Shown here: positions 48,149 to 56,139 of the stretch, piece by piece
How the letters are laid out: each line of letters starts with the position of its first letter
How positions within the stretch are numbered: position 1 is the first letter of the stretch
Source of the DNA: Cuniculiplasma divulgatum
GTDB lineage: Archaea > Thermoplasmatota > Thermoplasmata > Thermoplasmatales > Thermoplasmataceae
DNA: 64,000 nt
Reading direction: 5' to 3'
Assembly: GCA_031200235.1 (NCBI GenBank)
Contig: CP133595.1
Coordinates: forward strand, 1,512,877 to 1,576,876
Notes under the pieces: model-generated
The model's database searches: none
Told to the model about the DNA's origin: nothing
The model's input: the letters and a program-made list of their open reading frames with translations, nothing else
Translations under genes and position numbers: made by a program

Positions 48149-49051
48149 ATGCATGATCACCAGATGGAAAGAATAAGATTTGCAAAGACAGATGCCCAGA
48201 TCAGCCCAATGGGAGTCGGTACATACTATGACTTCAGATGGATAGCACCAGCCAAGATTCTGCGAATAAAAGCCGGCAGACAGAGACGTGTTGAGGCAAT
48301 AAAGTCTGCAATCGCATCGGGAATAAATCTCATTGATTCTGCAGAACTATATCAGAGTGAACCACTTGTGGCGGAGGCCATAAAGGGGATGCCACGTGAA
48401 GAGATATTTCTTGCTACAAAGGTGATGCCGCTTCATTTTTCATACGACTCGTTAATTAAATCATGCGAGAGAAGCCTGAGAAATCTTGGAACGGATTACA
48501 TTGATCTTTATCAGATGCATTTTCCGTCTTCAAACAAGAACAGGATAAAGGAAGGACTCAGGGCAATGGAGCACCTTGTGGATCAGGGGAAGATAAGGTA
48601 CATCGGGATTAGCAACTTCACTCTTGCACAGACTGAAGAAGTCGTATCATGGCTTAAAAAATACCCTCTGAGTTCCACCCAGATGAATTTCAGTCTGGCA
48701 CACAGGAACATAGAGAAGGATATTCTTCCATACTGCAGGGAGAACGGTATTGCAATACTGGCATATTTCCCTCTTGGGCATGGAAAACTGACTGGCACTT
48801 CTGCAATAAATCAGGATATAATGAGGGCAATTGAAAATCAGCATGGGAATAAGACAGCAACCCAGATAGTATTGAACTGGTTCATGAGCAAATATGATTT
48901 TGTATTTCCGATTCCGCGTGCATCTAATCCAGATCATGTTAAGGAAAACGCAGGTGCCATGAGCTGGAAAATGACTCCAGAAGAGATAGAGATGCTAGAA
49001 AATTCCATTGAGAGGGTCCGGGGGCCGTACAACCCTGTGGACCATTCGTAA
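48149..49051 (+). CDS. Aldo/keto reductase
   Basis: A 300-residue NADPH-dependent TIM-barrel oxidoreductase. Catalytic tetrad segments are NLIDSAELYQSE (Asp and Tyr), EIFLATKVMPLHFS (Lys) and DLYQMHFPS (His). The NADPH loop FPIPRASNPDHVKENAGAM is present near the end. The aldehyde or ketone is unknown. The in-frame ATG at 48164 (MERIRFAKTD) may be the real start. It lies just before tRNA-Ala and is unrelated in sequence detail to the second reductase of the island. Confidence 0.87.
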   Translation: MHDHQMERIRFAKTDAQISPMGVGTYYDFRWIAPAKILRIKAGRQRRVEAIKSAIASGINLIDSAELYQSEPLVAEAIKGMPREEIFLATKVMPLHFSYDSLIKSCERSLRNLGTDYIDLYQMHFPSSNKNRIKEGLRAMEHLVDQGKIRYIGISNFTLAQTEEVVSWLKKYPLSSTQMNFSLAHRNIEKDILPYCRENGIAILAYFPLGHGKLTGTSAINQDIMRAIENQHGNKTATQIVLNWFMSKYDFVFPIPRASNPDHVKENAGAMSWKMTPEEIEMLENSIERVRGPYNPVDHS

Positions 49052-49148
49052 ATGATCACTCAATCTCCTGCATTTCATGGAAACCTTTAGGATAATATTT
49101 ATAGGCATTTTCTCAATCAGGGCTGGTCTGTCTTTTCAACAGACATCC

Positions 49149-49220
49149 GGGCCGGTAGATCAGAGGTAGATCGCTTCCTTGGCATGGAAGAGGCCAGGGG
49201 TTCAAATCCCCTCCGGTCCA
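49149..49220 (+). tRNA. tRNA-Ala (anticodon GGC)
   Basis: A 72-base cloverleaf folds by eye. The acceptor GGGCCGG (49149-49155) pairs with CCGGTCC (49213-49219) and includes G3-U70, the alanine identity pair. The anticodon stem CTTCC/GGAAG has loop TTGGCAT with GGC at 49181-49183. The T arm is AGGGG-TTCAAAT-CCCCT and the discriminator is A. CCA is not encoded and there is no intron. A TATA-like AATATTTATAGG lies about 50 bases upstream, and a small hairpin (TGTCT/AGACA) lies in the leader. Confidence 0.95.
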
Positions 49221-49794
49221 CATTTACAGAAATTCAGTATGTTTGCACACCATAACCATTTTTCTTACTTTATTTATTCATATAAAATCATGATTGTGAG
49301 ATACAATATTCAGTGAACATTAGTTAAACGGTGAGTTGTTCAATACTTATGGAAAAGTCCACCGATCTAGATACAGTGCAGTCCCCTTCTTTTTCATGAA
49401 ATCTCAAGACATGTTTCCATTAATATGGGACTTACACAAAATTCAGTATACTATCCTTCTCAAGCTGGGATGCAAGAATGGCCACAACAACTTTACTGGC
49501 ATCCTGAGGTGTCATCTCATAAAGCACGACGAGGAAGAAGAAAAAACTCTCAAAGTCTATAAATACGGCAGTCAGTTTCCTGTCTTTCATAAGCAGAACA
49601 CAAAAATATATTCGAATTTCCATAACAGAGTTTTTCCCGGATTTATATCTGTCACCACTGCTTCTAGCTAAGTTTTATTCTAGGGTCTTTTCACCTGCCT
49701 GGTCACCTGTATTTCAGAGAACAAATCTTTGATTTGCAATTGTCCGGAAATGATTGAGAAACACTCTTAAAATACCTATCGGTTAAGAATCGGG
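49221..49794. other. AT-rich stretch after tRNA-Ala, no intact gene
   Basis: About 570 bases with no full gene. The only coding-like piece is a short minus-strand frame at 49432-49623 described separately. No copy of the tRNA 3' end was seen by eye. Confidence 0.5.
49432..49623 (-). pseudogene. Possible truncated NYN-domain (PIN-like nuclease) gene
   Basis: A 63-codon frame. Its middle reads LTAVFIDFESFFFFLV, close to the opening strand of NYN/LabA-type nucleases (AVFID with acidic residues), and continues MTPQDASKVVVAILASQLEKD before a stop. Whole NYN domains need about 140 residues, so this is a fragment at best. TATA-like AGATATAAATCC lies about 25 bases before the first ATG. The assignment is weak. 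Confidence 0.3.
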
Positions 49795-51453
49795 TTATTC
49801 CATTATAGCCCCGTATGATGCGCTTCCAACCAACTTTGAGTACTGATGGAGGTATCCAGATGTGTATTTTTCTTTCTTTGGTTTCCACTGTGCAAGTCTG
49901 CGTGCAATTTCTTCATCGGACAGCTTAATTTCAAGTTTTCCAATGTTTCCATCTATAGCAATTAGATCACCATCTTTTACTATAGCTATAGGTCCACCAG
50001 CCTGCGCTTCAGGAGAAACGTGTCCGATCATTATGCCTCTTGTTGCTCCAGAAAATCTGCCATCGGTAACTAGGGCAACATCTTTATCCATTCCTCTTCC
50101 GACAACTGCTGACGTTACCGCAAGCATTTCTCGCATCCCCGGACCTCCCCTTGGGCCTTCATATCTAATGATTATAACATCTCCTTTCCGAATTTCATCA
50201 TTTTTAACTGCAGAGAATGCTTCTTCTTCTGAGTTATAGACCTTAGCCGGACCCTCATGTACACGAACTTTTGTTGCAGAGACCTTAAATACTGAGCCAT
50301 CTGGTGCAAGATTGCCCCGTAATATTTTGAGTCCGCCCGTAGAACTCAATGGCTTATCTATTTCCATTACCACATCCTGCGCGATGGTATGCACCTGAAA
50401 AGTTTGCATATTTTCTCCGAGTGTCTTCCCTGTGACTGTCAGAGAACCTTCATGAAGGAGCCCCGCCTTCAGCAGTTTTTTGATCACAAGTGGAACTCCA
50501 CCAACATCATAAAGCTCTGCCATTGTATATTTTCCACCTGGCTTCATGTTAACAATTTCTGGTGTTCTGTTACCAATTCGTTCAAAATCATCCACTGACA
50601 GCTTTATATTCGCTTCATGCGCTATTGCTAAAAGATGAAGCACGCCGTTAGTCGAACCACCTGAGGCCATTAGCACTGTGATGGCGTTTTCAAAAGCATC
50701 ATACTGAAGGATGTCTCTTGCCTTAATGCCAAGTTCAAGCAGGGATGAAATCTGCTTTCCTGTTTCAAACGCAAACTTTGCCTTGCCACCTTCTATAGCA
50801 GGAGGCGCTGCACTTCCAGGTAAAGCAATACCCAGTGCTTCTGTCAGAAACGCCATGGTGTTGGCAGTATACAAGCCACCACATGCGCCAGCAGTTGGGA
50901 TAGCAACACTTTCCATATAACTCAGTTCTTCCTTTGACATATTGCCCGCTTCGTATTTGCCCACCGCTTCGAACACCTCTCCTATGGCTATCTTCTCATT
51001 GTTGTATATTCCAGGGAGAGTTGAGCCGCCATACATTACTATTGATGGAATATTCATCCTTGCAGCAGCCATGATCATACCGGGAGTTGTCTTATCGCAA
51101 CCAGATATCCCAACGAAACCATGGTACCCATGACCCCGTATGGTCAGTTCTACTGTATTTGCCACTACTTCACGGCTTGGAAGCGAAAATTTCATGCCCT
51201 CGTTTCCCATTGCAATCCCATCTATCACAAGCGGAGTTACAAACATCCGTGGTGTGGAACCTGATGAGTTTACGCCTTCTTTTGCGCGGTATCCAAGTCC
51301 CATTGCATGTATGTTGCAGGGTCCTGTCTCACTCCAAGCAACGCCTACACCGACAAGGGGTTTTTCCAGATCAGTGTCCGAAAGACCCATAGCTTTCATG
51401 AAGGCCCTATTTGGGGCCTTTTCAGGTCCACTATAATAATCTACGAAATCCAT
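49795..51453 (-). CDS. ilvD: IlvD/EDD-family dehydratase (dihydroxy-acid or sugar-acid dehydratase)
   Basis: A 552-residue iron-sulfur dehydratase. Cluster cysteines are Cys46 (GPCN), Cys119 (GCDKTTPG) and Cys191 (GACGG). [20 protein letters not shown] and GHVSPEA are all family marks. By annotation habit this is dihydroxy-acid dehydratase of branched-chain amino acid synthesis, but family members also dehydrate gluconate, galactonate and other sugar acids. The neighbours on the same strand, an aldo/keto reductase and an ACS-type transporter, and the absence of other ilv genes favour a sugar-acid role; that is inference. Confidence 0.88.
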   Translation of the reverse strand: MDFVDYYSGPEKAPNRAFMKAMGLSDTDLEKPLVGVGVAWSETGPCNIHAMGLGYRAKEGVNSSGSTPRMFVTPLVIDGIAMGNEGMKFSLPSREVVANTVELTIRGHGYHGFVGISGCDKTTPGMIMAAARMNIPSIVMYGGSTLPGIYNNEKIAIGEVFEAVGKYEAGNMSKEELSYMESVAIPTAGACGGLYTANTMAFLTEALGIALPGSAAPPAIEGGKAKFAFETGKQISSLLELGIKARDILQYDAFENAITVLMASGGSTNGVLHLLAIAHEANIKLSVDDFERIGNRTPEIVNMKPGGKYTMAELYDVGGVPLVIKKLLKAGLLHEGSLTVTGKTLGENMQTFQVHTIAQDVVMEIDKPLSSTGGLKILRGNLAPDGSVFKVSATKVRVHEGPAKVYNSEEEAFSAVKNDEIRKGDVIIIRYEGPRGGPGMREMLAVTSAVVGRGMDKDVALVTDGRFSGATRGIMIGHVSPEAQAGGPIAIVKDGDLIAIDGNIGKLEIKLSDEEIARRLAQWKPKKEKYTSGYLHQYSKLVGSASYGAIME

Positions 51454-51566
51454 GAATATATATTAACATAAAGGTTAGTTAACTTTTGCCTAAAATGTGG
51501 CAAAATAAGTATTTTCTTAAATACCCAATAAAAAGTCTAATCCAGAAAGTGTCTGAAAATATGGAT

Positions 51567-52529
51567 TCAATAACCCGCTGTACCCATTTCTAATCTGTGA
51601 GGCAAGTAATGCTTTTCAATTCTCTTTACTTGGTCATCTGTTAGTGATATCTCTAGGGCCGTAGCAACATCATCCAAATGTTTTTTCTTGGAAACCCCAA
51701 CAACAGGAATAAACTTTTTTTGTAATACATACGCAAGCGAGATGGCATATTCTGTGGCAGACTGTTCCTTTGCTATAGCTCTTATATCATCTAGGACATC
51801 AAAATCGTTTTCCTTAAAGTATCTGTCGAGCATTACGGAGTATTCCTTTGATCGAATCGATTTTGGCGCGATCCCGCGCTCATATTTTCCAGAGAGAAAA
51901 CCCGCTGCCAGTGGACTGAAAGCGGAGAAAGATATCCCTTTATTAATACAGTAAGGAATCACTTCACGTTCATCTTCCCTATAGATTGCGTTATAATGGT
52001 TTTGCACGATTTGCGGCCTTGCCAAATCCTTGTCTTCCGCAAAACGGTCTATTTCAGCGAGTTGATATCCTTTTATATTGCTCAGACCGAAGTAACCAAT
52101 CTTATTAATTTCCACGTATCTGCTGAAAGTTTTCAGGATATCCACAGTATCCAACCCGTCAAACCAGGTGTGTGACAAATATATATCAATGTAATCTGTC
52201 CTTAATCTCTTCAAGGATAAATTCAGCTCAAATTCTACTTCTCTTCTTGCAAACCCATGGTGTTTTTCACTTATTTTCCCACCTACTTTCGTTGAAATGA
52301 TAAATTCCTCACGCTCATCTTTTATGAACTCACCGATTATCTTCTCGGATTCACCCGCGGAGTAAATATTTGCAGTATCGATATAATTTATCCCCAAGTC
52401 AGAGGCTTTCTTAAGTATGGTCTTCGCGTCCTCAGAATTAACCATCCATCCTGAAGACCCAAATGACATTCCTCCAAGGCAGACCTAGGAAACTTTTAGA
52501 TCTGTTTTGCCGAGATGCATGTACCTCAT
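51567..52529 (-). pseudogene. Aldo/keto reductase with an in-frame amber codon at codon 15
   Basis: From the ATG at 52529 the frame reads MRYMHLGKTDLKVS, then TAG at 52485-52487, then VCLGGMSFGSSGWM and on without a break for about 305 codons. This is the exact N-terminus expected of the family (LGKTDLKVS-x-VCLGGMSFG), with a stop in place of x. Downstream, the catalytic residues in NYIDTANIYS, STKVGG and IYLSHTW are intact. A TATA-like CTATATTAAG sits about 26 bases before the ATG. The frame from the ATG at 52469 would lack the first beta strand. Either a fresh nonsense mutation, an internal start, or readthrough. Confidence 0.8.
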
Positions 52530-52550
52530 TATGAATCTATCAACTGCTCT

Positions 52551-52560
52551 CTTAATATAG
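52551..52560 (-). promoter_or_regulatory. TATA-like box of the amber-interrupted reductase
   Basis: CTATATTAAG on the minus strand is centred about 26 bases before the ATG at 52529, not before the ATG at 52469, which supports 52529 as the original start. Confidence 0.5.
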
Positions 52561-52606
52561 ACTTTTGTTTTTAAAAATGCTAGCTTGGTTATTCACGCAG
52601 AATTGC

Positions 52607-52676
52607 AATCAGGATCCAAGCGAAAAATCTCTAGCCACTTCGTGGAATTGGAACTGGAAAGACAGACTATACAAGG
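52607..52676 (+). repeat. Diverged repeat, copy B
   Basis: Matches the stretch at 54505-54573 in the same direction: 35 of the first 50 aligned bases agree without gaps, and TATACAAG is shared near the end. It lies between the reductase promoter and the transporter stop. Probably a remnant of a mobile element. Confidence 0.5.
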
Positions 52677-52777
52677 TATATGAACGTCTATTCTTTGTGA
52701 TTTAAAAGCGCTATTTGTATTATTTTGAGTAAAATAAATATATTAGAAAATAAAATGGTAAATACTTTTATTGCTCC

Positions 52778-54058
52778 CTAGCGAGAATTTCTCACTATCA
52801 GTACAGCTATACCAGCTACAAGCACAAAAAATGCCATAGCATATACACCACTGACAAATGAATGTGTATAGCTTTCAAGTCCGCCAACGAGAATAGGCCC
52901 AACCACACCTCCCAGATTTCCAATTCCGTTGATAAGACCTATGGAGGCGGCAGAACTTTCTCTTTTCAAGGATTCCTGTGGAATGTTCCAGAACACTGGA
53001 AGGAAGCTGAAAATGCCAATCGCAGAGATTGTGAAAAAGATAAAGGAAACAACTACGTTTGATATGAGAAATGCGCTTAGTGCAAGCCCACCGGCAGCAA
53101 CAAAGAATACTGCAGCTGTAAGACGTTTTCTATTACCTTTTTTATCTGAATATCTTAATATAAATATTAACGCAATAGCAGCGACAACATAAGGTATATC
53201 TGAAAGAAAACTGGATGTGGCAGCGCTCACGTGCGCAAAAGAACTTATTATTGATGGTAACCAGATCGTGTATCCATAAAGCCCAGTTACACCAAGGAAG
53301 TAAACAAGCACTAGGAGAAGAACATCCCTTTCAATCAATGCCTCCTTCCATGATGACTTAATGGGCTTATCTGCTTCTTCCTTAGCCAATTCAGATTCAA
53401 GAGCTTTTTTCTGGTCATCCTTAAGCCATTTAGCATCTTCCGGAAAATCATTAATCGTAAACCACAGGATTACAACTGATACCAATGCGAGAATACCCTC
53501 GAAAATGAAAAGATATCTCCAGCCGGGATCATTCCCGTATGCTGTGAATATTCCACCGGCAATTAGACCGCCAAATATGCCAGCAACAGGGATAGCAGCA
53601 TTGAAATATCCATTAGCAAGGCCCCTCTCGCTTTTTGCAAACCAGATACCCATAAAGAACATAACACCCGAATAGAAAGGAGCCTCAGCAAGTCCGAGTA
53701 TGAACCTGAGTGCATACATCTCTGGGACATTTTGTACAAAGCCAGTTAATATAGTAATTATGCCCCAGGCCGTGAAAGCTCCAGCAAATATCTTTCGGAT
53801 ACCAACGTTGTTAATCTGCAAAGTTGTAAATACTTGCGGGATTGCATATGCTACAAAGAAGAGAGCAGATGCAATGCCTGCAATTAAAGACGCACTGCTT
53901 GCAGGTGCTCCTATATCTTTAAACATTCCGGCATCGATACCGTATGAAAGGTTCACTCGATCAAGAAAATTTACAACGTATAGAAAAAAAAGTATAGGTG
54001 CAATTCTTAAATATCTACTAGTTCTCGAGGACTTCAATACTGCTATCTGGTTTTCCAT
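52778..54058 (-). CDS. MFS transporter, anion:cation symporter (ACS) type
   Basis: A 426-residue transporter with about 12 membrane helices. The start with FLYVVNFLDRVNLSYG, the helix 4-5 motif RFILGLAEAPFYSGVMFFMG and the central loop FPEDAKWL are typical of the ACS family, which takes up sugar acids such as galactonate, glucarate or hexuronates, as well as other organic anions. It is upstream of the reductase and IlvD-like gene on the same strand. TATA-like CATATATCATT lies about 27 bases before the ATG. It is flanked by the diverged repeats A and B. Confidence 0.88.
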   Translation of the reverse strand: MENQIAVLKSSRTSRYLRIAPILFFLYVVNFLDRVNLSYGIDAGMFKDIGAPASSASLIAGIASALFFVAYAIPQVFTTLQINNVGIRKIFAGAFTAWGIITILTGFVQNVPEMYALRFILGLAEAPFYSGVMFFMGIWFAKSERGLANGYFNAAIPVAGIFGGLIAGGIFTAYGNDPGWRYLFIFEGILALVSVVILWFTINDFPEDAKWLKDDQKKALESELAKEEADKPIKSSWKEALIERDVLLLVLVYFLGVTGLYGYTIWLPSIISSFAHVSAATSSFLSDIPYVVAAIALIFILRYSDKKGNRKRLTAAVFFVAAGGLALSAFLISNVVVSFIFFTISAIGIFSFLPVFWNIPQESLKRESSAASIGLINGIGNLGGVVGPILVGGLESYTHSFVSGVYAMAFFVLVAGIAVLIVRNSR

Positions 54059-54125
54059 GCGAAAAATATAAGCTAATGATATATGAATTTTGCGACATCG
54101 TAATATTTCATGCCGATGGATACTA

Positions 54126-54521
54126 TTATTTAAGGTACAGTTCCCTGTAATCTTTTACCATCCTCGAGCCCGTATGCCCCAGGTTGTGCGTGTCGATCTC
54201 CAGTATTTCTTCTGTATTCTTTCTAAAAGGCTGCTTCTTCCTTACATTTACGGGCACCTTCTTCATCATCGGGTTCACAGATTCTAGTATTGATCGCATG
54301 TGATATTCATCCAGCCATTTCTAAGTGTCATCCGTGAAACTGTAAAGCATCTTCTTCCATGATTTTATTCCCTTAGCACGGAATATTGATTTCGTCTTTA
54401 GGAGGAAATACGGTTTTATCCCATAACTTTCAGTGATGGCGCAACATCCCATCCGGGTACGGAATGAAGGAAGGGAGACGCATGCTGAGCCACGAGGAGT
54501 TATACTCAAGATCAAAAACAC
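54126..54521 (-). pseudogene. Decayed DDE transposase, C-terminal fragment
   Basis: On the minus strand the translation runs through ESYGIKPYFLLKTKSIF, SWKKMLYSFTDDT, a TAG at 54321-54323, then KWLDEYHMRSILESVN and a tail ending in a normal stop at 54126-54128. The YHxRSxxESV pattern with the preceding helical part is typical of the last catalytic region of IS5/IS1182-like DDE transposases. The N-terminal two thirds are missing, so this is a dead remnant. Confidence 0.6.
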
Positions 54522-54573
54522 GTATCCCTGGCCAGTTCATGGAATCAGAACTGGCTAAAATGTTATACAAGAT
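54505..54573 (+). repeat. Diverged repeat, copy A
   Basis: Partner of copy B at 52607-52676, same direction. It sits at the junction of the two transposase fragments. On the plus strand it can be read as a short peptide (RIPGQFMESELAKMLYK), and copy B reads as a worn version, so it may come from a coding part of an element. Confidence 0.5.
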
Positions 54574-54934
54574 CATACTCTTCAAGTGCATTTTCCCTTA
54601 TATATTCCGTGAGTGATCTGTTCGTCCACATTTTAGATCTTTGGCTTAGATCGGAAGGTTTTATGCATGCAATCCCTATAAGGTATGACGTTGTGAGATC
54701 ACTGAGGCTTCTGGATTTTCCTAGTCTCCTGGTATCATGCATGAGAGAATCGATGCCCAGTGCAAGAGCTCTGTTCATTATCTGGCATACCTTCTGCTTG
54801 TTGATGGAAAGTGATTCGGCTATATTATCTCACTTCTCGCATTATGCATACAGGAAGAGGGCCTCTGACCTCTCAACAGTCCTTGCTTCATCGATCATTG
54901 ATGCTGAAATTCTCTTCAGCATCGCCCCCCTCAT
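54563..54934 (-). pseudogene. Decayed IS630-like transposase, N-terminal fragment
   Basis: Minus-strand frames contain ASMIDEARTVERSEALFLYA, a frame break near 54840, then AESLSINKQKVCQIMNRAL and SYLIGIACIKPSDL with MWTNRSLTEYIREN. The helix-turn-helix followed by the P-S-D-L and W-T-x-R-x-L-x-x-Y-I pattern is that of IS630-family transposases. The DDE catalytic half is absent. Frame breaks show it is inactive. Confidence 0.55.
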
Positions 54935-55045
54935 CGCTAGATAGTTTCAGTGCACCTTTTGATTTCTTAAACACAATAGTAACATATTAAGATAGAGTAT
55001 TAATAATAACATTACTATGGAAACGCTATACTAGTTTAAGTTAGG

Positions 55046-55384
55046 ATGATATTTCGCATTCTTGAACTAGAAAATTTAAATGATTTAGGACACTTGAAGA
55101 CTAACGCAATGAATGAGGGTATTTTTCTTGATCTGATGAGGCGGGTGCAAAGAGGCGATATGATCAGGATATACCCTATGCAACCAGATAACAGTCAGGG
55201 CGTAAGAACTAGGGCTTACCCCTGCAAAACAGGCTCAGGCGAAATCTACGAAGTGACTGAGCCATTTGAGGCTCGCATGGAGGCCTATAACGACGTTGCT
55301 TTGCGGGTCAGAGCAGAAAATGGACTCTGCCTCATAATAAACGTGGAAGAGATATGGAAGGTAGAGAGAATTTGGCTTGAATGA
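55046..55384 (+). CDS. Hypothetical protein at the island edge
   Basis: A 112-residue soluble frame that I do not recognise. It reads like a real protein: MNEGIFLDLMRRVQRGDMIRIYPM (the Met at codon 28 could be the start), then a beta-rich part with charged residues ending in NVEEIWKVERIWLE. No motif identifies it. It stands alone between decayed transposases and the antiporter region, so it may be an island gene. Confidence 0.45.
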   Translation: MIFRILELENLNDLGHLKTNAMNEGIFLDLMRRVQRGDMIRIYPMQPDNSQGVRTRAYPCKTGSGEIYEVTEPFEARMEAYNDVALRVRAENGLCLIINVEEIWKVERIWLE

Positions 55385-55711
55385 ATAAATCCAAGAAGAG
55401 TTTAAATTCGGGTTTGCTGCACCATACAAGAAAGTCAGGGGCAATAAAGAAATAGAAATAAGGAAGAAACTGCCCATATTGGCTAACGTCTTTCATAATT
55501 GCCGGAGATAATTTATGAGATATATGTGTCGCCCGTTCCTGTAGCTTTATGATCCATGTTGGCAGCTATCATACTATAAGGATGAAGGTAAGTAGCTCAG
55601 CCAAAAATATGGGGCTATTATTAGAACCCTTGATTTGAGCACTTTTTTAGAGATAATGGCGATCCGGCGTCATGATTATTAGTGACTTTTGAATTAACCG
55701 ACAGTTATTGT
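55385..55711. other. Gap with a short coding-like remnant
   Basis: No intact gene. At 55389-55511 on the plus strand a 40-codon stretch without a start reads FKFGFAAPYKKVRGNKEIEI, then KKLPILANVFHNCRR and a stop, which may be the worn end of a lost gene. The rest shows nothing but AT-rich spacer. Confidence 0.35.
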
Positions 55712-56089
55712 ATGGCAAGAAGGAACCTTAGGTGGATAATTTTGGCAGTGTACATAGCCATATTCATAACGCTGGATTTCCTTATTCCATACTTTCTTCC
55801 AAAGTACGCAGGCGACACTGACTTTATACCATTTTTCTTCTTCATCCCGTTCTTCTGGATAGGCGGAAGAAGATCAAGGTCAACTGGAAACAGGAATTAT
55901 GGAAATCCCCAGCCAGATGCTGATACGTATACATCAGAGAAACCTTCAGATAATAGGAACTACAGCAGTGGGTATGAATACGATGAGTTCGGTATTCCAA
56001 AGAGAAGGTACAGCACCCGGCTTTACTACATCATCGGCGCAGCAGTTATTGTTACTGCAATAGCCATATTTCTTCTGGTAGTATTGTGA
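55712..56089 (+). CDS. Small two-helix membrane protein
   Basis: From the ATG at 55712 the protein has 125 residues: a basic start MARRNLRW, a hydrophobic segment at about 8-28 and an aromatic-rich one near 38-52 (FIPFFFFIPFFWIGG), a soluble polar loop rich in Asn, Tyr and Ser, and a last helix at about 105-124. A GTG at 55682 would add 10 residues. It is unknown to me. It precedes the antiporter by about 50 bases on the same strand and may act with it. Confidence 0.65.
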   Translation: MARRNLRWIILAVYIAIFITLDFLIPYFLPKYAGDTDFIPFFFFIPFFWIGGRRSRSTGNRNYGNPQPDADTYTSEKPSDNRNYSSGYEYDEFGIPKRRYSTRLYYIIGAAVIVTAIAIFLLVVL

Positions 56090-56139
56090 ATAGCCTTCCG
56101 GAAATTTATATAAGCAGATAGGAGTTCAAGAGAAGGCTG

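Noticed and set aside
49336-49671. 111-codon plus-strand frame after the tRNA
   Set aside because: Its translation is low-complexity and it overlaps the more protein-like minus frame; no TATA box or family resemblance.
52485-54323. Pyrrolysine coding at the two in-frame TAG codons
   Set aside because: No pylT or pylS is visible in the window, the reductase position is not catalytic, and one of the two TAGs is in a clearly dead transposase. Nonsense mutation is simpler.
54609-54944. 111-codon plus-strand frame in the relic region
   Set aside because: It is the shadow of the IS630-like fragment on the minus strand, which gives the sensible translation.
55046-55384. Toxin-antitoxin system at the island edge
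   Set aside because: Only one small frame with no recognisable toxin or antitoxin motif and no overlapping partner.
49197-55650. att-site repeat of the tRNA-Ala 3' end
   Set aside because: I looked by eye for another copy of the T-arm and acceptor end across the island and did not find one; integration at the tRNA stays a suggestion.
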